A stretch of DNA of 64,000 nt from Lithobates sylvaticus (GCA_028564925.1 CM053033.1:87284468-87348467), one strand, 5' to 3'. Shown: positions 43,129 to 54,716, counted from the stretch's first letter. Program-made: numbers and translations. The notes: generated by a model from the sequence alone, not told the origin.

Positions 43129-43172
43129 CGCCTCTCTGTCTTTTGGCTAAGATCAAGTGTTCTTATCAGTTG
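43129..43172 (+). ncRNA. U2 snRNA-like 5' domain, copy 1 (pseudogene or repeat head)
   Basis: CGCCTCTCTGTC then TTTTGGCTAAGATCAAGTGT and TCTTATCAGTTG follow the 5' end of spliceosomal U2. The branch-point-pairing segment GTAGTATCTGT is missing here, so it cannot be a working U2. It sits at the head of a repeat unit. Confidence 0.75.
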
Positions 43173-45512
43173 CCAGGAGGTGGCGCTTGCTTCCGTCCCT
43201 GTTCTACAGTGAGGTGAAGCAGGGGTGGCGGTTGCTATGCAAAACCTGCTGGCGTAAAGGTAACCTGGAGCGGTTCGTAGCCGAAAGGGAAGCCTTCTGA
43301 TGGGGGTGGAGAACCACTGGGTTGGCGCTGAAGGGTCGATTTCCTGGCCTTCTGGCCTGGATTGTGGCAGCTCTAGATCCGGTCAGGTTTTCAAGAGAGA
43401 ACACTAGCTCCTCTTAATGTGTGGGAGGAGCGGTTAGTATTTCCCGAATGTAATTAGGAAGGAGTGACGGGAGTGATGGTGGAGCCTGATGTAAAAGGGC
43501 TCTCACTAAGATCTTCATGCCTTTCTGCCTGGGGTGGGGGCTGCTGTGGTCTGGGCTGTGGGTCAGGGTTGCTACGAAAAGCCAGTGGTGAATGTGCCCC
43601 TGAAGTGGCAGTTCAGGGGTGCCATATCTTCACTGTGATGGAAGTCACTTTGAGTTCATGGCACCATGGTCACTTCACCACTACACACGTTTTTCGCACC
43701 TGCCTCTAGGGCCGAGCCTTTTGGCTAGGGCCAGGGGAAAATTTTATTTCTGGCCGGAGGGCTAGCCTTCTCCCCACTTTCTTTTTATTTATCCCCATTG
43801 TTTGTCACTTTTTTTGTATTTTTTTGTTTGGTTTATACATGTTTGTCACAGTGTGATTAGTAGGTTGTAGGTCCTCGGGCCTGCCCTGAACGTCTTGGGA
43901 CGGGGGTGGACATGGACTTCTGGGTTAGTTCACCTTCTCTCATGGGGTCTCCCTTCGGGGGAGCCTCACCAAGTACTTGGGTGGGTCTGTTTCGGCAGAC
44001 CTTCCAGAGAAAGGGGTCTGTCTGGTTTGGGCCAGATGGACCAAGTGAGTACCTCAGTCGCCGTCTGGAGCCTAACGCCCCGGGGGATCAGGGTAATGTC
44101 CTTCCTAGTGGAGGACAGTGTTACACCCATTGCACATTTTGTGTTTCACTCTTTATGTTTGTGCACTTTTTTTGGCACCCGGTGGAGTTTTTGGATGTGT
44201 TTCACACGCCACTGGCTTTTCAAAAAAAGTGTCTTCCTTTTGGCTTTTTTTTCCTTTTTGCTTCTCTGCCTTTTGGCTAAGATCAAATGTAGTATCTGTT
44301 CTTATCAGTTGTCCGAGGAGGCGCTATATCATTACCGAGTGTAGGGAGGGCAGATGCAAATCCAATGGTGTCATTGCACCTAGAAGGGCAGTTTTGGTAG
44401 TGGCTCAGGTCTGGGCGTCCATGCTGGCTTCAGCGGGGTCTAGTCTGAGCCATCCGGAAGGGTGCTCCTGGTGAGGATGGGTGCTGCATCTGGGTCTGAG
44501 TTGACCAGAGGGTCGGGTCCCTGGCCTTCTGACTTAGATTGGGGTAGCTCTAGCTCCGGTCAGTTTTTCGGGAGAGAACACCAGCTCCTCCTTTCGGGGG
44601 GGAGGAGCGGCTAGTATTTCCCGAATGTAATTAGGTAGGAGTGATGGGAACGATGGTGGAGTCTGATGGCAAAGGGCTCTCACCAAGCTCTCAGAACATC
44701 ATGCCTTCCTGCTTGGGGTGGGGGCTACTGTGGTCTGGGTCTTTGGTCAGGGTTGGTCTTGAAAACCTATGGAGTATGTGCCCATGGAGTGACAGTCCAG
44801 GGGTGCCATAAAATCACTGTGAGTGAGGGTCACTCTGATTTGTGGCACCATATACACGCTTTTTTTCTAGCACCTGCCTCCTGGGCCTGGCCTTTTGGCT
44901 GGGACCGGAGGAATTTTTTTTATTCCTGGCCGGAGGGCCTGGTCATTGTATTACACAATTGCCACCTTTTCACTCTCCTCTCCACTTATTCCTCCCCCAC
45001 TTTATTTTATTTATTCCTTTATGTGTCACTTTTTGTATTTTTGTGCTTGTACACAGTTTTGCATGTGTGATGAGTAGGGTGTAGGTCCTCGGGCCTGCCC
45101 TGAAAGTCTTGGGAGGGGGTGGACATGGTCTTTTGGCTTAGTTCGCCTTCTCTCATGGGGTCTCCCTTCGCGGGAGTCCCACCTAGTACTCATCTGGTTT
45201 CACACAATGATCACTTTTCACTCTCCTCTCCACTTCCTTTTCCCCCACTTTTTTAAATTTAAGCCCTTTGTTTGTCACTTTTTGTATTTTTATGTTTGTA
45301 CACGTTTTTTTCACGTGTGACTGGTAGGGTGTAGTAGGTCCTCGGGCCTGCCCTGAAAGTCTTGGGAGGGGGTGGATATGGCCTTCTGGCTTGGTTTGCC
45401 CTCTGTCATGGGGTCGTCCTTCGGGGGAGCCCCACCAAGTACTTGGGTGGGTCTGTTTCAGAAGACCCTCCAGAGAACTGGGTCTGTCTGGTTTCGGCCA
45501 AATGGACCAAGT
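43173..45512 (+). repeat. Tandem repeat headed by U2-like sequence (units about 1.1 kb)
   Basis: Unit 1 starts at 43129 and unit 2 at 44257. Shared blocks in order: GGAGGAGCGG(T/C)TAGTATT, TTCCCGAATGTAATTAGG, GCCTTTTGGCT(A/G)GG, AGGTCCTCGGGCCTGCCCTG, TCTCATGGGGTCTCCCTTCG and AAGTACTTGGGTGGGTCTGT. A partial internal duplication places the block ending in CCTCGGGCCTGCCCTGAAAG at both about 45090 and 45340. No protein frame is conserved. Confidence 0.85.
44257..44330 (+). ncRNA. U2 snRNA-like 5' domain, copy 2
   Basis: TTGCTTCTCTGCCTTTTGGC, TAAGATCAAATGTAGTATCT and GTTCTTATCAGTTGTCCGAG match U2 through stem I and the branch-point-pairing GTAGTA. The sequence then jumps (stem-loop II missing) to TCCGAGGAGGCGCTATAT, like the U2 Sm-site region but altered. 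It is not a functional full U2. Confidence 0.8.
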
Positions 45513-46607
45513 TTAACCACTTTAAGACCGGGCCTCTTTTTTAGATGTGGTGTTTACAAGTTAAAATAATATTTTTTTGCTAGAAAATTACTTAGAACCC
45601 CCAAACATTATAAAAAAAAAATTCTAACACCCTAGAGAATAAAATGGCGGTCATTGCAATACTTTCCGTCACACCGTATTCGCGCAACAGTAAAGTTAGC
45701 TCAATTTTTTTTTATATTGTGAAAGATAATGTTACGCCGAGTAAATTGATACCCAACATGTCACGATTCAAAATTGCGCCCACTCGCAGAATGGCAACAA
45801 ACTTTTACCCTTAAAAATCTCCATAGGCGATATTTAAAAAATTCTACCGGTTGCATGTTTTGTGTTAGAGGAGGTCTAGGGCTAGAATTATCGCTCTGGC
45901 TCTAACGATCGTGGCGATATCTCATGTGTGGTTTTCACATGCGGGCGCTACTCACGTATGCGCTCGCTTCTGCACATGAGCTCGGCAGGACGGGGGGCTT
46001 TTAACATTTTTTTTTTTTTCTTATTTATTTTACCTTTTATTTTTACACTGTTTAAAATAAATTGTAAAAATGGTGTCACTTTTATTCCTATTACATGGAA
46101 TGTAAACATCCCTTGTAATAGAAAACAAGCATGACAGGACCTCTTAAATATGAGATCTGGGGTCAAAAAGATCTCAGATCTCATATTTACACTAAAATGC
46201 AATAAAAAAAAAAAAAAAAAATGTGTCATTTAAAAAAATTTAAAAAAAATAAAATGGCCCTTTAAGAGCTATGGGCAGAAGTGACGTTTTGACGTTGCTT
46301 CCACCCTGCAGTTTCATGGAGACGGGTGGGGGCCATCTTCCCCTTACTCTTCTCCATGCACAGCTAGGGAGCGGACTAGATCGCCTCCGCCGACAGCTCC
46401 GGTAAGTGGCGGAGGGCACCGGATCTCCCGCCTCCCATAAAAGTGATCTTGCAGCGAATCCGCTGCAGAGACTACTTTTATCTTGTAGCGGACCACCGGC
46501 CGAACACGGGGATACTGGGGTTATGGCAGCTAGCTGCTGCCTTAAAAACGATATCCTCCTTCTAAATAGGGAAGTACATCGGCGTGCGGCTGTTCGGAAG
46601 TGGTTAA
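45513..46607 (+). mobile_element. R1 repeat, uninterrupted reference copy
   Basis: The ends are TTAACCACTTTAAGACCGG and ...CGGAAGTGGTTAA. It splits the U2-headed repeat between GGACCAAGT and AGTACCCC; an unsplit unit has GGACCAAGTGAGTACC at about 44038. Its single TTCTACCGGTTGCATG (about 45842) is the empty site for the LINE found in the 14-kb R1 copy. Confidence 0.9.
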
Positions 46608-46829
46608 AGTACCCCAGTCCCAGTCTGGAGCCTCATGCCCCGGGGGATCAGGGCAAGGCCCTCTGATATTAGAGGGCTTGTGTACACCCGTTGCATGTTT
46701 TTGTGTTTTACTCTTTTTTTTTATGTGTGTGCACATTTTTTTGGCACCGGGTGAAGTTTTTGAGTGTGTTTCACACGCCATAGGCTTTCAAAAAGTGATC
46801 AGTCACTGTGAAGGCCGCCCCTGTATTTT
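46608..46829 (+). repeat. Right remainder of the U2-headed repeat
   Basis: GTCTGGAGCCTCATGCCCCG, GTTTTTGTGTTTTACTC and TTTCACACGCCATAGGC match 44060-44225. Confidence 0.8.
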
Positions 46830-49312
46830 TCTCTCTGTGAATGGAGAGGAAAGATACATTGGGGCTGATTTACAAAGCATTTGGGCCATGAGTTGCGGTG
46901 CACGCCAACGCGCAACGACCGTTTTCGTATTTACAAAGCATTTGCCCCTGTAACACAGCGCAATTCCCCATTTACTATTATCTTGCCGGCGCACGGGCGG
47001 CCGCGATCTGTGCGCCACTATAGACCTGGCGCAAGCATTCTTCAACTCAGAATTAAAAGAAGCTGGAAGTAGCAATATTATGGGGGTGATGTGGGTGATG
47101 TGAGGAAGTATAGATATGACTGTCCAAGTAACAAATATGCCCAAAATAGAGCGGAAAATTTACTTTCTCTAAACAGGCTTGCTGCGCCTGCAAATACACT
47201 TGGAACTGCGCTAGGTCAATTTGTGTACTGTGCATGCGCAAGCAGCATTTGCGCCTGTTCAAGTGCTCTGGTTCACTGCGCCGGCAAAATCTTAGTAAAT
47301 GTCAAGCCACGTAGGTTCATTTGCATAAGTTGAACAGGCGCACCTCTCAACTTGACCTTTTTTTTTTTTTGCGCTGGTTCACTTCTATGGGTTTTTTTTT
47401 AAGGCTATTTGCACACAGGTCATGTTAGCATTAAGAAAATAAAAAAATGAAGAAAAAAAATGTGTGGGAGTCCCCCAAAATTCCATACCAGGCCCGGCAT
47501 GGATATTAAGGGGAACCCTGCGCTAAAAAAAAAATGCTGTGGGGATCCCCCTCAAAATCCATACCAGGCCCTTATCCGAGCACGCAACCTGGCAGGCCGC
47601 AGGAAAAGAGGGGGGATGAGACCCCCCCCCCCCCCTCCTGAACGGTACCAGGCCACATGCCCTCAACATTGGGAGGATGCTTTGGGGTCCCCCCCAAAGC
47701 ACCTTGTCCCATGTTGATGAGGACAAGGGCCTCATCCCCACAACCCTTGCCGGTGGTCGTGGTGGTCTGCGGGCGGGGGGCTTATCGGAATCTGGAAGCC
47801 CCCTTTAACAAGGGGACCCCCAGATCCCGGCCTCCCCCCTGTGTGAAATGGCAAAAGTACCCCTACCATTTCACCAAAAAAGTGACAAAAGTGTTAAAAA
47901 TGACAGGAGACGTCTTTGACAAGTCCTTTATTAAAGTCTTCTTTCATCTTCTTTCTTCTGGTCTTCTTCCTTTTTCCTTTCTTCATCCTTCAGTTTCTTC
48001 ATCTTCTTCCTCCATCTTCTTCTTCCTCCGATCCGCTTCTTCCTCCGATCCGCTTCTTCTTGCTCCGGTGTTCTCGTCCGGCATCTTCCTCCACGGCGTC
48101 TCTTCTTCGTTATCGGGCCGCTCCGTGCAATGGGACGCTTCCGCTGTGTGACGCATTCTTCTTCTGACAGGTCTTATAAAACGGAGGCCAGGGCCACCCG
48201 GTGACCCTGCCCCCCTCTGATGCACGGTTCCATGCATCAGAGGGGGGCGGGGTCACCGGGTGGCTCCTGGCCTCCGTTATATAAGACATGTCAGAAGAAG
48301 AGAAGCGTCACACAGCGGGAGCCTCCCATTGTGCGGAGCGGCACGAAGAAGAGACGCTGTGGAGGAAGATGCCGGACAAGAACACCGGAGCAGGAAGAAG
48401 CGGATCGGAGGAAGAAGATGAAGAAACCGAAGAAAGAAAGGAAGGAAGAAGAAGAAGAAGAAGAAGATGAAAGAAGACTTAAAGGACTTGTCAAAGACCG
48501 TCTCCTGTCATTTTTAACACTTTTGTCACTTTTTTGGTGAAATGGTAGGGGTACATTTGTACCCTCTTACCATTTCACACAGGGGGGGAGGCCGGGATCT
48601 GGGGATCCCCTTTTTAATGGGGGCTTCCAAATTCCCATAAGCCCCCCACCCGCAGACCTCCACAACCACCGGCCAGGTTGTGGGGATGAGGCCCTTGTCT
48701 TCATCAACATGGGAACAAGGTGCTTTGGGGGGGACCCCAAAGCATCCTCCCAATGTTGAGGGTAGGTGGCCTGGTACGGTTCAGGAGGGGGGGGCACTCT
48801 CTCATCCCCCCTCTTTTCCTGCGCCTGCCAGGTTGCGTGCTCGGATCTGGTATGGATTTTGAGGGGGACCCCCACGTCATTTTTTTTTTTGCGCGGGGTT
48901 CCCCTTAATATCCATACCAGACCTGAAGGGCCTGGTATGCTCTTGGAGGGGAACCCATGCCTTTTTTTTTTTATTAAAGTCGCCTGGCCTGGGGGCGACT
49001 TAAAGTCACGTTGTAAGTCGCCCCAAGTTGTGTTGTAAAGTTGACCCAAGTCGTGTTGTAAGTCGCCCCAAGTCGCGCTGGAAGTCGTGTTACCCCTGTG
49101 TGAATGGACTGTTAATGATAACGGCGTGCACTATTATCAATGGCATATTATTAACGCGGTGCGCCGGTATATTATGTGTTGCGCTTATGTGTGCGCCGGT
49201 TCATACGCTCAATTAATAATTTATCTGGCGCACCAATTATGGTATGAACCGGCGCAAAACATTCATCTTAGTAAATCAGCCCCATTGTATCTTTGTCTCG
49301 CCTTGCAGAGAG
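46830..49312. mobile_element. Long palindromic element P2
   Basis: The outer ends (about 46832-46875 and 49268-49312) are inverted: AAAGATACATTGGGGCTGAT with TTTAC on the left, AGTAAATCAGCCCCATTGTA on the right. Inside are two large arms (about 47455-48220 and 48235-48970) that fold about 48228. Arm content (AAAGCACCTTGTCCCATGTT, ACCCCCAGATCCCGGCC, GGCTTATCGGAATCTGG) is shared with P1, whose ends are different. No transposase is present. Confidence 0.85.
48165..48530. other. Centre of P2: paired TATA-like boxes and purine-rich tracts
   Basis: TTTTATAAG on the minus strand (near 48175) and TTATATAAG on the plus strand (48271) face outward from the fold centre. Each is followed outward by GTCAGAAGAAG and a long purine-rich tract on that strand. 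Open frames give only Arg/Glu-rich repeats. This parallels the single unit in P1 (10760-11215). Confidence 0.4.
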
Positions 49313-49994
49313 AGGAAAAACAAATGTCTGTAAAATATATAAATAGTAAAAAATAAAAATAAAGAAAAAATACCTAGATCAAAGTTTGATTTAGGACAGT
49401 GCCAGGGTTAGTGTTTGGGTCACGTAAGAATCGAAGGTCAGGGTCAGTATATTTCGAGCAGGATTTTTTTTTCCTAAATTGGTATGAATTTCAGTGTGTT
49501 TTAGGTAGGACAAAACCAAAAAAAAAAAAAAGCAAATTGCGCACCATTGTTTCTGGTCTGTACTGCGGGTACAAACAACAAATAACATATACATATGCTG
49601 TATCGCTGCGATATTCAGAAGGAGAATTTTATTTGGGTTGTCCTTTTGTGGTAAGTTATGGTAGTAACAAGAAATATACAGCTAACTATAAAAAAAAAAA
49701 ATTGAATATATCCATAACCATTTACCACTAAATGAAAGCCCAATTGTCATGAAAACAAACACAGTAATCCAACTGGATGCACAAAGTATTATGTACGGTT
49801 TTACTAGCACATGTCAAAGTTGCAAAATTGTGCTTAGGCAGCAAGATTTGTTTTACCCTTAGGCGTGAAAGGGTTAAACATTTCTCTAGAATTTCCAAAC
49901 TCATTATTTACCCCTGAAGTAAAAAAAAATCTAATAACATGTTGTTATTTATGGTATTTGAACAAACTACACAGACACAGATTTAGTCATTATA
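49313..49994. other. No gene or recognised repeat
   Basis: AT-rich, with several A runs. Part may belong to an R-type repeat (AAAGTTGCAAAATTGTGC), but no ends were found. Confidence 0.35.
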
Positions 49995-50613
49995 CAGTGC
50001 CTTGAAAAAGTATTCATAACCCTTGAAATTTTCCACATTTTGTCATAATACAAACAAAACAGTAAATGTATTTTATTGGGATTTTATGTGATAGACCAAC
50101 ACAAAGTGGCACATAATTGTCAAGTGGAAGGAAAATGATAAATGGTTTTCAACATTTGTTACAAATAAATATGTGAAAAGTTTGGCTTGCATTTGGCTCC
50201 ATCCATCTTCCCATCAACTCTGACCAGCTTCCCTGTCCCTGCTGAAGAAAAGCATCTCCAAAACTGCCACCACCATGTTTCACGGTGTGAAATAGTGTGG
50301 TCAGGGCGATTTGCAGTGTTAGTTTTCCACCACACATAGCGTTTTGCTTTTAGGTTAAAGTAAAATTTTGGTCTCATCTGACCAGAGAACCTTCTACAAT
50401 TTTGTCCCCCACATGGCTTCTCGCAAACTGCAAACAGGACTTTTTATGGCTTTCTTTAAACAATGGCTTTCTTCTTACCACTCTTTCTTAAAGGCCAGAT
50501 TTGTGGAGTGCACGACTAATAGTTGTTCTGTGGACAGATTCTCCCACCTGAGCTGTGGATCTCTGCAGCTCCTCCAGAGTCACCATGGGCCTCTAGGCTG
50601 CTTCTCTGATTAA

Positions 50614-51710
50614 TCGATTCCTGCCCGGCCACTGTTAAATGATGGCAGGGCGGTGCAGCTCTTGTTTTGGGCCGGCATCATATGACAGCGGCACGGAATG
50701 GCTGCTCCCGCACGCACGCAGGGGCTCGCAGAGCGGCGATCGTGGCCGCACCATGTTGCTAGGACACGGTGCGACCCCGATCTGTGTAAAGAGCCGCGTC
50801 CGCGGCTCTTTAAACATGTGATCTCTCCTCGCCTCACACTGACAGAGTGTGAGGAGAGGAGAGCCGATCAGCGGCATCTTCTCACAGGGGACAGCTACGG
50901 AAGTAAACAGGGCACTCACCATCAGTGCCCTGATTACAATATATAAAGTGTAAAAATACAGTGCCCACCAATGCCAGCATACAGTGCCCACCAATGCCAG
51001 TGATCAGAGCCCACCAGTGGCAGCAATCAGTGCCCACACTGCCCACAAGTGCCACAAATCAGTGCCCATTAGCCATGCCAGTCAGTGCTGGCATTTAGTG
51101 CCACTTGTCAGTGCTGCCCATCAATGCCCATCACTGCTGTCCATCAATGCCCATCAGTGTCGCCCATCTGTACCGCCTATTCGTGCCCACCACTACCGCC
51201 TATCAGTGCCCACCACTGCCGCCTATCAGTGCCCACCAGTGCTGCCTATTAGTGCCAATCAGTGCCGCCTATCAGTGCCACCTATCAGTGCCCATAAGTG
51301 CGGCATATTATTGCCTCCTCATCAGTGCCCATAAGTGCCGCCTCAACAGTGCCCATAAGTGCCATCTCATCAATGCCCACCAGTTCAGCAGTGCCCATCG
51401 GTGCCGCCTCATCAGCGCACATCAGTGAAGGCGAACAATTACTTAGTTACAAAATTTACTGACAGAACAAAAGTAAAAAAAAAACATTTTTACAAAATTT
51501 TTGGTCTATTTTTTATTTTTTTATAAAAAATAAACCCAGCAGTGATTAAATACCACCAAAAAACAGCTCTATTTGTGGGAAGAAAATCATAAAAAATTTG
51601 TTTGGGTACAGTGTAGCATGACCGCACAATTGTCATTCAAAGTGCGACAGCGTGAAAGCTGAAAAATGGCTTGGGCAGGAAGGGGGTGTTCGTGCCTGGT
51701 AGGCAAGTGG
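50614..51710 (-). mobile_element. R2 repeat inserted in Tc1 B, carrying a minisatellite
   Basis: It starts TCGATTCCTGCCCGGCCACT after TTAA 50610-50613 and ends ...AGGCAAGTGG before TCAA 51711-51714 (a decayed TTAA). The right third has AAATACCACCAAAAAACAGC and GACCGCACAATTGTCATTC, both R2 landmarks. The uninterrupted Tc1 B copy has ACATTAATCAG at this place (2984-2993). Confidence 0.8.
50955..51430 (+). repeat. Short-unit minisatellite (CAGTGCCCACCA type)
   Basis: Variants of CAGTGCCCACCAGTGCCGCC and TATCAGTGCC recur about every 18-20 bp. The core CAGTGCCCACCA is also the core, in complement, of the 54.96-56.0 kb array. Confidence 0.9.
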
Positions 51711-51946
51711 TCAATGCTCTCCCCTGTCCAGCCTGTCAGTTTAGGCGGTTGCCATGTCTTGGTAGATTTGCAGTGCCATACTCTTTCCATTTTCCGATGA
51801 TTGATTGAACAGTGCTACGTGAGATGTTCAAAGCTCGGGATATTTTTTAATAACTTAACCCTGCTTTAAACTTCTCCACAACTTTATCCCTGACCTGTTC
51901 CTTGGCCTTCACAATGCTGTTTGTTCACTAAGTTTCTCCAACTCTG

Positions 51947-52299
51947 GGTTTCTCAACCCGTGGTATGCGTACCCCTCACTCTTGCTCCTGCTGTGGCTGC
52001 CTCCTTTCACAATGCCTCCCGGACAGTGACAGTGGCATCGCTAAGGACGGGAGGGGGTGGGGGGTGCGTCCCGCACCTGGATGACACCCGAGTGACACCA
52101 TTCCGAAGGCGGTAGAGGGTCCTGGAGGCAGGGCTCTTCAGCCGGAAAATACCCACGCCACTCTCGCCCTGAGCGAGACTCCTCACTCTCACTCCTGCTG
52201 CCTCCTTTCACTATACAGAACCCCTGGAGCGGCCGCCCGGAGAGTAACAGTCTGAGTAAGCAACTCTCCTGCACACTGAATCCCCTGCCCAACGCCCAG
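51947..52299. repeat. Repeat fragments left of the large minisatellite
   Basis: It begins GGGTTTCTCAACCCGTGGTA, like the edge at 9250. Near 52030-52100 there is GTGGCATCGCTAAGGACGGG and GACACCCGAGTGACACCATT, edge motifs of the GTGACACC minisatellite family. No gene. Confidence 0.5.
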
Positions 52300-54655
52300 G
52301 TGCATGGGGGGGGGGATTTCCTGAGGGGAGTGGTCTGCACTCATGGAGGGGGGGATTTCCTGAGGGGGGTTCTGCACTCATGGACGGGGGGATTTCCTGA
52401 GGGGGGTCTGCACTGATGGAGGGGGGGATTTCCTGAGCAGGGGGTCTGCACAGGTGGAGAGGAGGGGGATTTACTGAGGAGGGGTCTGCACTGATGGAGG
52501 GGGGGGGTTCCTGAGCAGAGGGTCTGCACAGGTGGAGGGGAGGGGGATTTTCTGAGGAGGGGTCTGCACTGATGGAGGGGGGATTAAGCTGAGGAGGGGG
52601 TCTGCACTGATAGGGGGTCTGCACTGATGGAGTGGGGGGATTTCCTGAGAGGGGTCTACACTGATGGAGGGGAGGATTTCCTGAGCAGGGGGTCTGCACA
52701 GATAGAGGGGAGGGGGATTTACTGAGGAGGGGTCTGCACTGATGGAGGGGATTTACTGAAGAGGGGTCTGCACTGATGGAGGGGAGGGGTTTCCTGAGGG
52801 GGGTCTGCACTGATGGAGGGGGGATTTACCAAGGAGGGGTCTGCACTGATGGAGGGGAGGGGGTTTCCTGAGGGGGGTCTGCACTGGTGGAGGGGGGGTT
52901 TACTGAGGGGGTTGTGCACTGATGGAGGGGGGAGGGTTCATGAGGGGGGTCTGCACTGATGGAGGGGAGGGGTTTCCTGAGGGGGGTCTGCACTGATGGA
53001 GGGGGGATTTACCAAGGAGGGGTCTGCACTGATGGAGGGGAGGGGGTTTCCTGAGGGGGGTCTGCACTGGTGGAGGGGGGGTTTACTGAGGGGGTTGTGC
53101 ACTGATGGAGGGGGGAGGGTTCATGAGGGGGGTCTGCACTGATGGAGGGGGGGATTTACTGAGGAGGGGTCTGCACTGACGGAGGGGTTCCCTGAGGGGT
53201 GGTCTGCACTGATGGAGAGGGGAATACTGAGGGGGTGTCTGCACTGATGGAGGGGGGATTTCCTGAGGGGGGGTCTGCACTGATGGAGTGGGGATTTACC
53301 AAGAGGAGGGGTCTGCACTGATGGAGGGGGGATTTACTGAGGAGGGGTCTTCACTGATGGAGGGGGGGTTCCTGAGGGGGGTCTGCACTGACGGAGGGGG
53401 GTTTACTGAGGAGGGGTCTGCACTGATGGAGCGGGGATTTACTGAGGAGTATCTGCACTGATGGAGAGGGGGGATTTCCTGAGGGGGGTCTGCACTGATG
53501 GAGGGGAGGGATTTACTGAGAAAGGGTCTGCATTGATGGAGGAGGGGGTTCCTGAGGGGGGTCTGCACTGATGGAGGGGGGATTTACTGAGGAGGGGTCT
53601 GCACTGATGGAGGGGGGATTTACTGAGGAGGGGTCTTCACTGATGGAGGGGGGGTTCCTGAGGGGGGTCTGCACTGACGGAGGGGGGTTTACTGAGGAGG
53701 GGTCTGCACTGATGGAGCGGGGATTTACTGAGGAGTATCTGCACTGATGGAGAGGGGGGATTTCCTGAGGGGGGTCTGCACTGATGGAGGGGAGGGATTT
53801 ACTGAGAAAGGGTCTGCACTGATAGAGGAGGGGGTTCCTGAGGGGGGTCTGCACTGATTGAGGGGGGTTTACTGAGGAGGGGTCTGCACTGATGGGGGGT
53901 TTACTGAGGAGGGGTCTGCACTGAAGGGGGGATGGATTTACTGAGGAGGGGTCTGCACTGATGGGGGGATTTATTTACTGAGGAGGGGTCTGCACTGATG
54001 GGGGGGGGGGTTTCCTGAGGGGGGTCTGCACTGATGGAAGGGGGTTACTGAGGAGGGGTCTGCACTGAAGGAGGGGGAGGGATTTACTGGGGAGGGGTCT
54101 GCACTAATGGAGGGGGGTTACTGAGGAGGAGTCTGCACTGAAGGAGGGGGGGGTTTACTGAGGAGGGGTCAGCATTGATGGAGGGGGGTCTGCACTGATG
54201 GAGGGGGGGTTATCCTGAGGGTGGTCTGCACTGATGGGGGGGTTCCTTAGGAGGTTCTGCACTGATGGAGGGGGGGGGGGTTACTGAGGAGGGTCTGCAC
54301 TGAAGGAGGGGGGTTATCAAGAGGGAAAGGGGGGTCTGCACTGATGGAGGGGAGGTTTACTGAGGAGGGTCTGCACTGATGGAGGGGGGATTTACTGAGG
54401 AGGTTCGGTCCTGATGGAGAGGGGGGATTTCCTGAGGGGGGTGGTCTGCACTGATGGATGGGGGGTTATCTTGATGGGGGTCTGCACTGATTGGGGGGGT
54501 TATCCTAGGGAGGGTCTGCACTGATAAGGGGGGTTTATCCTGAGGGGGGGTCTGCTCTGATGGAGGGGGGTCTATACTGATGGAGACGGGTCTATACTTA
54601 GTGGAGGGAGGTCTGTACTGAGGGAGGGGGTCTATTGAGGGACGACTATAGTTGG
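52300..54655 (+). repeat. Large G-rich minisatellite, units about 35-45 bp
   Basis: More than fifty units of the form GGGGTCTGCACTGATGGAG followed by GGGGGATTTACTGAGGA or GGGTTCCTGAGG. Longer blocks repeat within it: about 52780-52940 recurs at 52960-53115, and about 53310-53560 at 53595-53850. Long open frames on the minus strand are repeat products only. The right edge is TGACACCAACCCTAGTGG (54699-54716). Confidence 0.95.
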
Positions 54656-54716
54656 TGGAGGGGGGGGGGGGGTGACACCATGTTTTACCACACTGGGTGA
54701 CACCAACCCTAGTGGT

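Larger units (their letters stand above)
49995..51946 (-). mobile_element. Tc1 element of the B family, split by R2, right end lost
   Basis: It begins after TA with CAGTGCCTTGAAAAAGTATT. The minus strand holds transposase remnants (for example KHGGGSFGDAF near 50270, HTTISH and the WSDETK-like region near 50380). After the R2 insert it resumes with CTCTCCCCTGTCCAGCCTGT and ends near TTTCTCCAACTCTG, short of the far terminus. R2 occupies 50614-51710. Confidence 0.85.

Noticed and set aside
44257-44330. Functional U2 snRNA gene
   Set aside because: Stem-loop II and the normal 3' half are absent, and I see no clear snRNA promoter; it is treated as a U2-like pseudogene or repeat head.
48220-48540. 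Arg/Glu-rich nuclear protein (106 codons)
   Set aside because: It lies in the purine-rich core of palindromic element P2; composition alone produces the charged run.
51105-51428. 107-codon Ser/Pro/Ala/His-rich frame
   Set aside because: Translation of the short-unit minisatellite inside R2.
52211-53854. Long minus-strand open frames (up to 199 codons, Pro/Ser/Gln/His-rich)
   Set aside because: They are translations of the 35-45-bp minisatellite; units whose length keeps frame leave long open stretches without coding constraint.
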